DNA from: Candidatus Zixiibacteriota bacterium
GTDB taxonomy: Bacteria > Zixibacteria > MSB-5A5 > GN15 > PGXB01
DNA: 64,000 bases
Direction: 5' to 3'
Assembly (NCBI GenBank): GCA_016933695.1
Contig: JAFGAL010000010.1
Coordinates: forward strand, 328,574 to 392,573
The notes under the pieces are model-generated. The model had not been told where the DNA came from. It ran no database searches and saw only the letters and a list, made by a program, of their open reading frames with translations. Made by a program: the position numbers and the translations under genes. Of this stretch, positions 34,732 to 45,336 are shown piece after piece (the stretch's first letter is position 1; each line of letters begins with the position of its first letter).

Positions 34732-37081
34732 ATTGCGCACATTGCGAACGTTGTGGGAGGGGCGCCCGGGAGATTCCATACTTCTCAGCAAGGGCACCCA
34801 GTTTCTGATTGTTGGCGTCGTTGCGGATTAAATGAAAGCCGATTCGATCTTTCTCAAGTTGCATTTTGAATGAGTTTCGGAGAATTTGGCCGACTTTTCG
34901 AGGCGAGAGCGTGAATTTTGGGTTATCTAATATTTCCGTGGCTTCCTCAGCGATTGTCTTTACTCGAATATTTCCATCATGGTCCTCTACCCATAAACGC
35001 AAGACTACATTGGCAACAATCCCCTCAAACGTATCTCCTCTATCTTCGATAATCTGGCGATTTCTGTCCTGCATGAAAGCAGTGAATTCTTCTTTAACCT
35101 CAGGGTCATCGATAATACTCAGCAAGGGCAACATGATTTGAGCCAGCCGTGGCTCAACAGGAATTTCGGGATTTTCGCACATGACAACGATTTTTCCGAA
35201 CTTCTCAAAGCGCCACTTGAGAAGCTCGTTGCGGATGGCTCTGGCCTCATCCCAGAAAGAATTTGGCAGATTGATGGGAATATCGGTCCGCGTTACCTTT
35301 TCCATAATTTCAGTAATACATCTGCTTTCCAGTGCCTTGTCTTTAAACTCATTGCGGGTTGCGATAATCTTGGGGCCGAAGACATCATATGATGTTGGTT
35401 CGAAGCCTCCGGATTTTGTTGTTTCCGAGATTAAGACCGGGAATCCTTTCTGGAAACCGGAATTCAGGATTTTCACCACCCGGTGAGATTCATCACTGTC
35501 TGTAAAGTCTGACTCGTCGATAATCACCGTTCCCCGATATGCATCAATAAGCCGAAATATGGGAGAAACCGTGGCAGCACCAGAGCAGAATATCGGCTTG
35601 TAGCAAAGCACTCCAACGGTTGTTAGGAATCGCGACTTCCCCGATCCGTAATCACCCTTGACTCTGAGATACGGCAGGTTGGTGAAGCAATCATATACCC
35701 AGGTCAACAGGATGTAGTATTTCGAGATATTGTGAAAAAAATGCGATATCTGAAGATACCTGGATATGAAGTCGTCAATTAACTGCAACAGCTGAGCTTC
35801 GTCCTCATAGTCGTCAGAATGTGATGGAAAATGAATAGTGTTGGAGCGAATGATTTTACCTGGCTTACCTGGGAGCAGCAACCGGCCTGTCTCCGACTCC
35901 TGATAAGAATCGACGTAATTAACGACCCCGTCTTTATACCATGCAAAATAAGTCTCCGGAGTTCTATCTGGATCGTACAGCATCTCCAGAATTGATCCAT
36001 CTGACAATGCTTCAAAACTTGTGAAGAATGGTTTTTGTTTTTTATCTGCTTTGCGAAGCGGGCATTTTTCATCACCAAATTTATTTAGAAACAGATCATT
36101 ACACCCATAGTCATATCCTTTGTCTGCAGCAGACGTGACAATATTTCTGATTTCCTCGTCCGGTAAAGGTGGCTTGTTATTTTGATTCCACTCGAGAAGC
36201 TTATCCAATGCTTCTTCTATGGATAAACCTGATTTCAAATGGTGGGAAGCCAACCTGATACCGGCTTCATTCCTGTACCCTTCTGAAACACCTTGGAGAA
36301 GCGTCTCAATGCATGATTTTGTGCAGTTTGGCGATGTGGTTTTGCGGGCTGAAACCGGGGCCTGACCTCTCTCAAGTTCAGTGACTACTTTTTCATACAT
36401 TTGGGATAGGAATGCAGAGTGAGCAGGCTTATGAGGATGTGCTGTGTGTGAATTATCGGGGGATTCCGCCTTCGCTTTAATAGCATCAATATCAAACCGG
36501 GCAAGTTCTGCATGAGAGATTTCTACCTTATACAGCCCTGACTTGGCGTTAATGCTGTCAGGCACACGCCATAAACGGTTCTTCTCATATATGGCCGTGT
36601 CGATTTTTATGTCAGCCGCTACTCTCTGTGCCATTTCTTTGAATATGCGCGGGAGGTTAATTCTTGGTTGGGCGGGGAACGATTCGGACGGTATCCCAAC
36701 ATGGAAACCCTTATGCCCAGAAAAATAGACCACCGGGGTGATACCGTATTGGGATTCGATCCGGGCTATAAGTTCGATGGTTCGTTTTTTGGATTGTGCA
36801 AGATCCTGATCGTCAATGTCAAACCAGAGAAAATCGCAGTAGCACGACATGTTGCTATTACCGCTGACCGAGCCGTTTTTCTCGACATGTTCCCGGAACT
36901 CTTCCGTAAAACGAAACATTGAGATGTAGCACTCGTGAGGCGGGTCAGGAAGATTGATTTCGCCGATTCTTTTGACGTGGTTACGATTCTTAACGCCGCC
37001 AAAGGCTGTATCCACAAGGCGATATTCTGGAAATCGTATGTTTCGGTCTTGAGTTTTTTTCATCTCATCGCATTTCATCAT
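34694..37081 (-). CDS. AEP-type primase-helicase replication protein
   Basis: A 795-residue replication enzyme of an integrative element. The N-terminal archaeo-eukaryotic primase domain has DFLWFDIDDQ (metal aspartates 88 and 90), SGHKGFHVGIP (nucleotide-binding His123), and KIDTAIYEKNRLWRVPDS (Asp161). A PriCT-like helical domain follows (residues about 260-325). The C-terminal ATPase/helicase has Walker A GDYGSGKSR (residues 476-484) and Walker B GTVIIDESDF (Asp522, Glu523). Such proteins prime and unwind at the element's own origin. The repeat cluster at its 3' end may be that origin. It is downstream of the DUF5659-like gene with a 9-bp gap. Confidence 0.88.
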   Translation of the reverse strand: MMKCDEMKKTQDRNIRFPEYRLVDTAFGGVKNRNHVKRIGEINLPDPPHECYISMFRFTEEFREHVEKNGSVSGNSNMSCYCDFLWFDIDDQDLAQSKKRTIELIARIESQYGITPVVYFSGHKGFHVGIPSESFPAQPRINLPRIFKEMAQRVAADIKIDTAIYEKNRLWRVPDSINAKSGLYKVEISHAELARFDIDAIKAKAESPDNSHTAHPHKPAHSAFLSQMYEKVVTELERGQAPVSARKTTSPNCTKSCIETLLQGVSEGYRNEAGIRLASHHLKSGLSIEEALDKLLEWNQNNKPPLPDEEIRNIVTSAADKGYDYGCNDLFLNKFGDEKCPLRKADKKQKPFFTSFEALSDGSILEMLYDPDRTPETYFAWYKDGVVNYVDSYQESETGRLLLPGKPGKIIRSNTIHFPSHSDDYEDEAQLLQLIDDFISRYLQISHFFHNISKYYILLTWVYDCFTNLPYLRVKGDYGSGKSRFLTTVGVLCYKPIFCSGAATVSPIFRLIDAYRGTVIIDESDFTDSDESHRVVKILNSGFQKGFPVLISETTKSGGFEPTSYDVFGPKIIATRNEFKDKALESRCITEIMEKVTRTDIPINLPNSFWDEARAIRNELLKWRFEKFGKIVVMCENPEIPVEPRLAQIMLPLLSIIDDPEVKEEFTAFMQDRNRQIIEDRGDTFEGIVANVVLRLWVEDHDGNIRVKTIAEEATEILDNPKFTLSPRKVGQILRNSFKMQLEKDRIGFHLIRNDANNQKLGALAEKYGISRAPLPQRSQCAQCSPDVETQGVSL

Positions 37082-37090
37082 TATCTCCCC

Positions 37091-37324
37091 TTACTGCTTC
37101 AGCATTGCCTTCAGGCTCTTGACCTGATCAAGAAAACCAATTGGCTCAACTTCTGTTTGACGGTTAAAGAACTTCAGGATGTGGTCCGGCCGAGCTGCAT
37201 CATCTTTGAATCTAAAGACCGCTTTACTACTGTGTTCCTGGTCAACACCGAGGATGGGGTATCCTCGCATTGCGAGATATGCAGCCAGACCCAAATCTGA
37301 GGTTTGATAGCTGGCATGTGACAT
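37091..37324 (-). CDS. DUF5659-like small protein
   Basis: Product of 77 residues: TSDLGLAAYLAMRGYPILGVD, then KAVFRFKDDA, then LKFFNRQTEVEPIGFLDQVK. The arrangement resembles the DUF5659 family, small proteins often found just upstream of primase genes in mobile elements. It is 9 bp before the primase-helicase gene and probably co-transcribed. The function is unknown; an assistant role in replication is inference. Confidence 0.65.
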   Translation of the reverse strand: MSHASYQTSDLGLAAYLAMRGYPILGVDQEHSSKAVFRFKDDAARPDHILKFFNRQTEVEPIGFLDQVKSLKAMLKQ

Positions 37325-37469
37325 CTGATCTCCTTTCCGTGAAGGTTGTCACCGTTATTTAATCGCTAACGGGACAATACAACCGAACAGGGGACCGTAC
37401 AGGGGGCAGTACCGGGGGTATTTGTAGAAAAATAAGAGTATTTTGAATTATATTGACTTGTCGTGAGAA

Positions 37470-38879
37470 TCATTCTTGCGGAATATTAAGGCGATATGTG
37501 CCTTTTCTTTTGCCTGAAGTTATTAAGGCTTTATAGGCATCTTTATCTCGAAATAATTCTGATAACTTCTTATAGTTTGATTCAGACCCTGCAACTTCAT
37601 TTATTATGTAATCCTTAGAAATATCAGGAGTCCCGCTCATGTGGCTATCATGAAGGATTTGGATAACATGGGCTTGCCGTGGCGTCAATGTAAATTCCTG
37701 ATCGCCTTTCTTAACACACCGATAGTCCGGTGTATGGTAAAACCATGTCAATTCACCACTATTAACATCTTGTTTGGGGTAAGTCAAGTTTAGTAAATCC
37801 GCTTTTGCTTTAACAGACCTATCATATATATCATTAATTGGTTTTAAATTCTTGATTTCATCTTGATTGATAATGCTGTTAAATGGAGCTAATGAAAAAA
37901 GATGGATCGACTCATCCTGCAATCTTTTCAATTCAAATGTATGATCGACCCATTGCTGTAAAAGATTTCTGTTTTTAAATTCCTTAAGCCATTCTGAACA
38001 TGGTCTATTGGGATGCAAAAAGTGTCTAAAATCACCACTTATCACTGATAACGACGAAGTCATTACATATGGCCCAGAACTAAACTCTGGGTTTTTTATG
38101 TACTCGGGCAGTGTACCGTGTTGTCTTCTCTTTACTACTTCAATTACTTCGCTATCTTCAATATAATAGTCGTCAGACAAATTCATAAAAAACTCATTTT
38201 CAATGTAATGCGACTCAGAAGACATACCTAACAGTTTTAGAATTTCTAAAGCCGCTGCTTTTCCGTTTAGGATACAACTCCAACTATCTCCAAGGCGGAT
38301 TAAACTATTGGGCGGATATCTAAAATGTTGATGCTTCGTAAATCGGTATAGCGCCTCTATTAATTTGTCCAAGTTATAAATGGGTGTATTTAATCCAGCG
38401 GCAGAAGTATACTTGTGACAAAGAAAGAAAAATAACGCCAAATGGAACTTTGATAATTCAATGTAAATATCTGGAGTGTTGTCATATCGTGACAATGATA
38501 AGACATATTCAATAACCAATGACAAATCCATAAGTCGTTCATGAAACGGCGGAATTTCTATTTCAGTGTAAACTTTATATCTTGGCTTTTCATTGACAGG
38601 TATAATTTCAGCAAGGATTTTTTGCGCCCGAAAGAGATCATTAACTGACTGGGCAACGACTATATCATTGCATTTTATTGATATTGGCAGCTTCTTAGGA
38701 GGTTTAATCAACCATTGCGTCAGAATTTCAACAACGCTTCTCATCCTGCCGCAACCATATGTCAATAGAAGACACTTAAGTTGCTCTTTAAGTTTCTTGG
38801 GATCCATACCATGAATTTTGTAAAATCGTAACTCGCATTCATTGATATCATGTCTGATATTGATTTGTTTTGGCACCAA
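37470..38879 (-). CDS. Unknown protein with possible C-terminal winged-helix domain
   Basis: Product of 469 residues with no recognised family. The first 300 residues are helix-rich with no enzyme motif visible. The last 75 (TLTPRQAHVIQILHDSHMSG, then KDYIINEVAG, then LITSGKRKGTYRLNI) look like a winged-helix DNA-binding domain. It lies upstream of the replication block on the same strand, 145 bp before the DUF5659-like gene. Codon use is AT-rich, unlike the host genes. It may be the element's replication initiator or copy-number regulator, which is inference. Confidence 0.5.
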   Translation of the reverse strand: MVPKQINIRHDINECELRFYKIHGMDPKKLKEQLKCLLLTYGCGRMRSVVEILTQWLIKPPKKLPISIKCNDIVVAQSVNDLFRAQKILAEIIPVNEKPRYKVYTEIEIPPFHERLMDLSLVIEYVLSLSRYDNTPDIYIELSKFHLALFFFLCHKYTSAAGLNTPIYNLDKLIEALYRFTKHQHFRYPPNSLIRLGDSWSCILNGKAAALEILKLLGMSSESHYIENEFFMNLSDDYYIEDSEVIEVVKRRQHGTLPEYIKNPEFSSGPYVMTSSLSVISGDFRHFLHPNRPCSEWLKEFKNRNLLQQWVDHTFELKRLQDESIHLFSLAPFNSIINQDEIKNLKPINDIYDRSVKAKADLLNLTYPKQDVNSGELTWFYHTPDYRCVKKGDQEFTLTPRQAHVIQILHDSHMSGTPDISKDYIINEVAGSESNYKKLSELFRDKDAYKALITSGKRKGTYRLNIPQE

Positions 38880-39360
38880 GCAAACGAATATTCAAGTTTA
38901 ACAAAGCAAAGGCCTTAAGTCAACATGACCAAGGAGATTTTATTCCCCCGGGTATAACCGCTGCTTGGGGGTGTTATCTGATAAAGAATAGCCCCTCGCC
39001 AGCTTTTGCTGGATTTGTCGCTAAAAGCTCTCGTCTGAAAACGCCATTAAATTGACGGTAAAAGGAAAGAAAAGGAAATCATTGTAATCTGGTTTTAGCA
39101 AATTGTGATGGCAAAAGGCTTAAATAATCATCGCAAGGATTGGGCGTTACGCCAAAGATATCTTATTGTTGGAATGACGGTTATATCGACATTAGGAGAT
39201 CCGACCCCTATTACATGCACCCCGAAACATGGCCAAAGGACAGACCAAATGACACAAAATCCAAAAAAACAACGATAGTTCCCCAACCCCGCTGTTACTG
39301 TCTTTTATTCATAAACCTAGATACGTATCATCCTCTTGATGCCAATCGAAGGTTAAGCGC
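38880..39360. other. Divergent intergenic region, no gene seen
   Basis: About 480 bp between two divergent genes. Two short plus-strand frames occur, but neither has a ribosome site or recognisable product. Apart from the promoter at its right end, nothing was recognised. Confidence 0.45.
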
Positions 39361-39389
39361 TTGACAATATCCCTACTGTCTGGTAGATT
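39361..39389 (+). promoter_or_regulatory. Putative promoter of the beta-helix exoprotein gene
   Basis: TTGACA (39361-39366), a 17-bp spacer, and TAGATT (39384-39389), with a leader of about 50 bp to the chosen start at 39448. Confidence 0.55.
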
Positions 39390-39447
39390 ATAATCGTCAA
39401 TATATTTGTCTGTATTCGGTCTTATCTCTTGTCCGGAGGGACTCAAC

Positions 39448-42400
39448 ATGTATAAAAGTGGGATTTTATTGGGAGTTGTGGGGCTGTTTGTCTTTTTTAC
39501 CGGAATCGGTCATTCTGCTGTCATCCATGTGCCATCAGAACAATCGACAATACAGGCCGGTATAGACGCATCTAATAATGGGGATACAATACAGGTAGCA
39601 CCCGGTGAATATGTTGAGCATATTATCATAAGTGAGAACTCAATTGTTTTAATGGCGTCTGAAGATGCAAAGACGACCATAATAGTTGGCTATTTGATTG
39701 GACAGAATGTAATTAATATTGAGGGCATTGGAAATTCCGTTGTTATAGATGGATTTGACATATCAGGTGGTAGAGATGCCAATGGCGTTTACATCGGTGA
39801 GGGTAGCATTGCATATTTAGAAAACTGCATTATTAAAGAAAATGTATTATACTCTGAGTTAAATGGTGGTGGAATATATTGCCTTGGCTGCAATTCGCTA
39901 ATAAGAAACTGCATCCTCCATGATAATATAACAAATGAAAAAGGTGGAGGTATCTATATTGATGCGGATCATACTACAATCGATAGTTGTGATATCTATG
40001 ACAATTATTCGGGCGATGGCGGAGGTGCCCTTTGTATCATGGGCGGCATCAATAATATAGAAATCAATTACAACAATATATACCACAATTATTCAGAGGA
40101 TGATTGGGGTGGCGTAATATACGGACAATTTTGCAGCAATATTAATATCCTCAACAATACGATTGTTATGAACAGCGCTTTGGGTCATGGGTCTGCTATA
40201 ACTTTTGTTGAAGGATCACAAATTCAGATTAAAAATAATATTATTGCATTTAACTCAGGCGGAATAGGAGTATATTTCACAGATAATAGCACTAATATTA
40301 CATATGACTATAATGATACATATCTTAATTATGGTGGGAATTACAGTGGTATTACATTGGGGACAGGTTGTATTGAAGCTAATCCCCTATTCAAGGATAC
40401 AACTCTATCCTGTTATGAATTGCATGTTAATTCTCCATGTATTGACATGGGAGATCCAGACGCCCAATACAATGACCCAGATAGTACGCGAAGCGATATA
40501 GGCGCGACCCATTTCGTAATGCCGAATCAACCTTTTGCCTGCCTGTTCAATAGTTATCCGGACTCGATGGGACATATTATGAATCACACTCCATCATTCT
40601 ATTGGACATGTTATGATAGCCTACTTTATCAAACGGGCTATATTATTCAGATTGGAGAAGATCAATATTGGGATATTGCAGAATTATGGGATTCAGGTGA
40701 GATTACTTCTTTGGATACGAATTCACTATATAATGGTGACGTTCTCCTGGATGGAAAGAAATATTATTTGCGTATTAAATTACGGAATGTTGATTCTTGG
40801 GGGGATTGGGTTGACGAGGTATTCCGAATGAATACTATACCGAGTACCCCAGTTCAAATATACCCAACATCTAATGACACAGTTCATTGTAATTGGATTC
40901 AACCCACAATATTAATGTCAAATGACATGGAAAAAGATTCAATAACATACAACTACGAGGTTTATTCTGATACCAATGATATTGCGTTACTTTCCAAGTA
41001 TGGACATGTAATGTTTAATGGCGACACGGTAATATTGCCTTTAACAACTGAATTAGCAGGTAATTTATTGTATTTTTGGCGAGTTAGATCATCAGACGGA
41101 TTCGAATATTCTGATTGGTCTAAGTTTACGGAGTTTTATACATACAGTCCCAGAACTATATATGTTCCTATTGATTATGGGGACATACAAAGCGCCATAG
41201 ATGCGGCGGGAAACAATGACACAATTATGGTAAGTGATGGTACATATTCTGGTGAAGGCAATATCGATATAACCTATAATGGCAAGTCCATATTCATGAT
41301 GTCAGAAAACGGGGCTGAATTTACAATTATTGATTGTCGTGGAGTTGATATGCATAGGGGGATTACTTTTAACTCTGGGGAAGATTCTGCTTCTATATTA
41401 AAAGGTTTTACAATAATGAGAGGTGAATTGCCAGGTGGAGCCATTTATTGCTTCCAGTCATCACCAAAGATAGAAGATTGTATATTCAAAAATAACGGGC
41501 CAAGAAGTGCTGTTTACTGCATTGGCGCATCACCTACAATATCTTCATGCGTATTTTATATTAACTATTCTGGCTATGATGAGAAAGAAAATTATAACCT
41601 TAATTGGGATGAGTTCTCTTGTATTGGCACGACAATGCATGCATATGGTGGTGCTATCGTTTGCCAAGATAATGCTAATGCATACATTAATGACTGTGAG
41701 TTTGTAAGCAACTATGTCCCACATGGAGGTGGTGGCGCTGTGGCACTGTGTGATTCTGATCCCATTTTTACTAACTGTAGTTTTTCAAATAATATGGTAT
41801 GTTATTCGGGGCCCGGGGGGGGATTCCACTGTGTTGAATCCAGTCCTCAAATATTGAATTGTATATTTACGAAGAATATCTCGGGAAGCGATGGGAATTC
41901 AATTTACGCCATAAATGAATCGTCTCCATATATTGCAAATAGCAGCTTTGTGTTTAACGAGACTGATTTATTCTTTTTAGGGCAAAAAGGTAGTGCCATA
42001 TATTGTACAGATTCATTGACAATATTGAATACGATTGTCACGCTAACAAAAAACGGATGTGATGTGATTTGTAGTACAAATAGTGATATTTCATGTTCCA
42101 ATTTTTATGCAAATGATAGCGGAAATTGGTCGTGCGGTGAGGAATATTTACTCCCTCAATATGGCAATATCTCTCTTGATCCTCGATTTTGCGATACTGC
42201 TAATCGTAATTTCTATCTGGCGACCAATTCACCTTGTGCACCCGAAAATAATGAATGCGGCGTGCTTATGGGAGTATATCCAGTGGATTGTGACGCTATC
42301 TGTTATTCTATCTATGCATCGGTAACCGGCAATGACACTACCGGCACTGGAACCGAAGCCAACCCCTATCGGACTATTACCAAAGCCCTGTCAATGGCGG

Positions 42401-45300
42401 CCGCTTGTGATACTGTCAAGGTAATGCCGGGTGAATACGAGGAAAGCCTTGAGATAGCCAGCGCGGTTACCATAGAGTCCACGGAAGGGAAAGCATCAAC
42501 AACAATCAGAGCAATTGAGAACTCACGTGTGATTTCCATTGAGAATATATCAGATACTGTGCGATTAATTGGATTCCGCCTGACCGGCGGTGCCCCGGTG
42601 GGATATGACTATGGCGATTATGGCGGCGGCTTACTCGCTGTTTCATCCAATGTCATTATTGAATATTGTGAGATTGACAGCAACCATGTTTATGCACCAT
42701 ACAATGGTGGAGGTATATCAGCACGGGAAGGTTCTTATATTGAACTTCGAAATAATAACATCCATGACAATACGTCGGAAAAAGTCGGTGCCGGTGTCAT
42801 GATCAATGATCCGGCCGGTGGCGTCATTGAGAACAATCTTATTCATAACAATATATCTAACAATAACGGAAGCGGCGTATTTATTTATTCGTATGAAGAA
42901 TCAGAGGCGTGGTTCGATATAATCGGCAACACAATTATCAATAATGTCAATGGCTTGCAGGGCGCCGGGCTTGAGATCCGCAAAACCAACGCCATTATTG
43001 AAAACAATATAATTGCCTTCAACGGTCCGGATGATCCGCTCTTTAATGACACCTGCGCGGGAATCTGGGCAAGTCTTTGCACCCTTGGCGTCGATTGTAA
43101 TATCGTCTACGGAAATTGCGGTGGGAATAACTATCAAGGTATCACAATTGCCACCGTCCCGGGGACCGGATTCCCCGGATACCAGGACATCTCAGAACAC
43201 CCCAGATTCTGCGATGCTGACAACAGCGATTATCATATTTATGATATTTCCCCCTGTGCACCGGGAAATAACTCCTGCAGTGTTCTTATAGGTGTTCTTG
43301 GTGTTGATTGCTATGATGCGGTTCCGGAGATTACATCAAACTCCGAAACGACTGTATATGAAGATTCCTTCTATGTGTATAGAGCGATATTTACTGACCC
43401 GGATGGACCCGATACTAATATCGTTTACGAAGATTATCCCGGCTGGCTGACACCTGACGCCGACAGCATATACGGGATACCACTCAATGGCAATCAGGAT
43501 ACCGGCTTCACGGTGATCGTGTCGGATGGATACCTGGCAGATACTATGCCGGTGACGATTACCATCATTCCAACCAATGATCCCCCGGTTTTAGACTCTA
43601 TTAAGTCAAAAACTGTCAATGAAAATTCCCTTCTGGAAATATTGGTCACATCGTCGGATCCCGATGGCACTATTCCAATTATGACGACATCGGAACTCCC
43701 TGATGGTGCGTCGTTCTATGACAGCCTCAATGGCCATGGTGCATTTAGCTGGCAACCGGATTATGACCAGAGTGGTGAATATTCTGTCATATTCTTTGCT
43801 ACTGACGATTCGCTGGCTATTGATTCAGAGATTGTGCCTATAACAGTGGTCAATGTGAATCGCCCGCCGGTGCTTGATTCAGTGGGGCCTAAAACATCCA
43901 CTGAAGGAGACACCCTGCTATTTGTGGTAACTGCATCCGATCCTGATAATACTATTCCAGAGATATCGGCTATTGACCTGCCGAATGGGGCATCATTCCA
44001 AGACAGTGCTAATGGAACGGCGCTATTTTACTGGGAAATTGATTACGGGCAAGCAGGCATATATACGGCGACACTTATTGCCGATGACGGTGAACTTGCC
44101 GACAGTGAATCAGTGGAGATCACAATTACAGCGGTTAATCCTCCGATAATTACGGCCCTTACCATTGATCACCAGATTGTCCTGCAACACATCATTGATA
44201 ACACTCCTGTTATTGAATGGGATTATGATGATCCGGGTGAAGGATTACCGCAGTCGTTGTTTGAGGTCGCTGTTGGCATAGATGATGACTGGCAATACGC
44301 TGAAATGTGGAATCCGGCTCCATTTGAAACATGCGATACATTTGTAGTATATAGCGGTATTTCTTTGGAAGATGGCGACACTTACTACCTGCGCCTGCGA
44401 GTAAACAATAGCATTTTGTGGTCCGAGTGGTATGAAACCTCATTCCGCATGAACTCCCTGCCATCTATCCCCACCGCATTACACCCTCTTGACGATGATA
44501 TCTGCACGGCTACCCAACCAACCCTATACCTGTCCAATTCCCTTGATGCCGAAGGTGATACGCTGGTGTATGATTTCATGGCCGTGGTTGATACCGCTTT
44601 CAGCGAACCGGATCCTTATCTGGGAGAGAATATTGCCGAGGGCGAAGACTCCACCGGCTGGCAAATTGACGAACCGCTTCATGAAAACTGGCGCTATTGG
44701 TGGCAGGTGCGGGCATTCGACGGCTACGAATATTCCGACTGGTCGGATTCTATACCATTCTGGATAAACGCTGTCGAGGAAGCGCCGGACACATTCAGAG
44801 TATATTATCCGCCAGACACCTCAAGTGGCATTGTCTATAACATGCTTTCCGATTTTATTTGGTCTGGATCGAGTGATAATGACCCGTTTGATTCCGTGCA
44901 TTACTCACTCTATTTGTCAACCGACAGCCAATTTGTCTTCTTCACCCAGATCGACAGCATTTGGGAACCGTATTACCCACTTGCCGACAGCCTGTATTTC
45001 AGCACCAAGTTGTATTGGAAAGCCAAAGCCATTGATAACACGGGTCAGTTTACATACAGCAACAATGTATTATCTTTCAAGACTTGGAGACTGGGTGACG
45101 CCAATGGTGACTGGGAAGTCAATCTGTTGGACATTCTGGCCCTGATCGATTGCCTCTATGGTGAGGGACATTGCCCGGATCCCGTGATCGCGAGTGATAT
45201 CAATGGCGATTGCAGTGTCAACCTGCTCGATGTGTTGTATCTCATCAGCTATCTCTACGGCAATCCTCCCGGCCCGCCGCCGGTGGTGGGATGTGAATAA
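39448..45300 (+). CDS. Giant secreted beta-helix protein with dockerin-like C-terminus
   Basis: A 1950-residue exported protein. ATG 39448 is preceded by GGAGGG and begins a signal peptide (MYKSGILLGVVGLFVFFTG). Three parallel beta-helix regions follow. Each begins with a DUF1565-like line such as VPSEQSTIQAGIDASNNGDT, at roughly residues 25, 570 and 960. Between and after them are fibronectin/cadherin-like sandwiches (residues about 1300-1850) rich in Asp. The last 65 residues hold two dockerin-like repeats (GDANGDWEVNLLDILALIDC, then INGDCSVNLLDVLYLISYLY). Base composition changes inside the gene near 42.3 kb, from AT-rich to host-like. A surface-binding or polysaccharide-related role is likely, with no catalytic motif found. 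Confidence 0.85.
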   Translation: MYKSGILLGVVGLFVFFTGIGHSAVIHVPSEQSTIQAGIDASNNGDTIQVAPGEYVEHIIISENSIVLMASEDAKTTIIVGYLIGQNVINIEGIGNSVVIDGFDISGGRDANGVYIGEGSIAYLENCIIKENVLYSELNGGGIYCLGCNSLIRNCILHDNITNEKGGGIYIDADHTTIDSCDIYDNYSGDGGGALCIMGGINNIEINYNNIYHNYSEDDWGGVIYGQFCSNINILNNTIVMNSALGHGSAITFVEGSQIQIKNNIIAFNSGGIGVYFTDNSTNITYDYNDTYLNYGGNYSGITLGTGCIEANPLFKDTTLSCYELHVNSPCIDMGDPDAQYNDPDSTRSDIGATHFVMPNQPFACLFNSYPDSMGHIMNHTPSFYWTCYDSLLYQTGYIIQIGEDQYWDIAELWDSGEITSLDTNSLYNGDVLLDGKKYYLRIKLRNVDSWGDWVDEVFRMNTIPSTPVQIYPTSNDTVHCNWIQPTILMSNDMEKDSITYNYEVYSDTNDIALLSKYGHVMFNGDTVILPLTTELAGNLLYFWRVRSSDGFEYSDWSKFTEFYTYSPRTIYVPIDYGDIQSAIDAAGNNDTIMVSDGTYSGEGNIDITYNGKSIFMMSENGAEFTIIDCRGVDMHRGITFNSGEDSASILKGFTIMRGELPGGAIYCFQSSPKIEDCIFKNNGPRSAVYCIGASPTISSCVFYINYSGYDEKENYNLNWDEFSCIGTTMHAYGGAIVCQDNANAYINDCEFVSNYVPHGGGGAVALCDSDPIFTNCSFSNNMVCYSGPGGGFHCVESSPQILNCIFTKNISGSDGNSIYAINESSPYIANSSFVFNETDLFFLGQKGSAIYCTDSLTILNTIVTLTKNGCDVICSTNSDISCSNFYANDSGNWSCGEEYLLPQYGNISLDPRFCDTANRNFYLATNSPCAPENNECGVLMGVYPVDCDAICYSIYASVTGNDTTGTGTEANPYRTITKALSMAAACDTVKVMPGEYEESLEIASAVTIESTEGKASTTIRAIENSRVISIENISDTVRLIGFRLTGGAPVGYDYGDYGGGLLAVSSNVIIEYCEIDSNHVYAPYNGGGISAREGSYIELRNNNIHDNTSEKVGAGVMINDPAGGVIENNLIHNNISNNNGSGVFIYSYEESEAWFDIIGNTIINNVNGLQGAGLEIRKTNAIIENNIIAFNGPDDPLFNDTCAGIWASLCTLGVDCNIVYGNCGGNNYQGITIATVPGTGFPGYQDISEHPRFCDADNSDYHIYDISPCAPGNNSCSVLIGVLGVDCYDAVPEITSNSETTVYEDSFYVYRAIFTDPDGPDTNIVYEDYPGWLTPDADSIYGIPLNGNQDTGFTVIVSDGYLADTMPVTITIIPTNDPPVLDSIKSKTVNENSLLEILVTSSDPDGTIPIMTTSELPDGASFYDSLNGHGAFSWQPDYDQSGEYSVIFFATDDSLAIDSEIVPITVVNVNRPPVLDSVGPKTSTEGDTLLFVVTASDPDNTIPEISAIDLPNGASFQDSANGTALFYWEIDYGQAGIYTATLIADDGELADSESVEITITAVNPPIITALTIDHQIVLQHIIDNTPVIEWDYDDPGEGLPQSLFEVAVGIDDDWQYAEMWNPAPFETCDTFVVYSGISLEDGDTYYLRLRVNNSILWSEWYETSFRMNSLPSIPTALHPLDDDICTATQPTLYLSNSLDAEGDTLVYDFMAVVDTAFSEPDPYLGENIAEGEDSTGWQIDEPLHENWRYWWQVRAFDGYEYSDWSDSIPFWINAVEEAPDTFRVYYPPDTSSGIVYNMLSDFIWSGSSDNDPFDSVHYSLYLSTDSQFVFFTQIDSIWEPYYPLADSLYFSTKLYWKAKAIDNTGQFTYSNNVLSFKTWRLGDANGDWEVNLLDILALIDCLYGEGHCPDPVIASDINGDCSVNLLDVLYLISYLYGNPPGPPPVVGCE

Positions 45301-45336
45301 GAAAATAAGAATGCTATCAATAAAGGGAGTAATGAT

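Noticed and set aside
38870..39364. Two short plus-strand frames before the beta-helix gene
   Set aside because: No ribosome site, unlikely composition, and no resemblance to known small proteins. The region is better read as non-coding.
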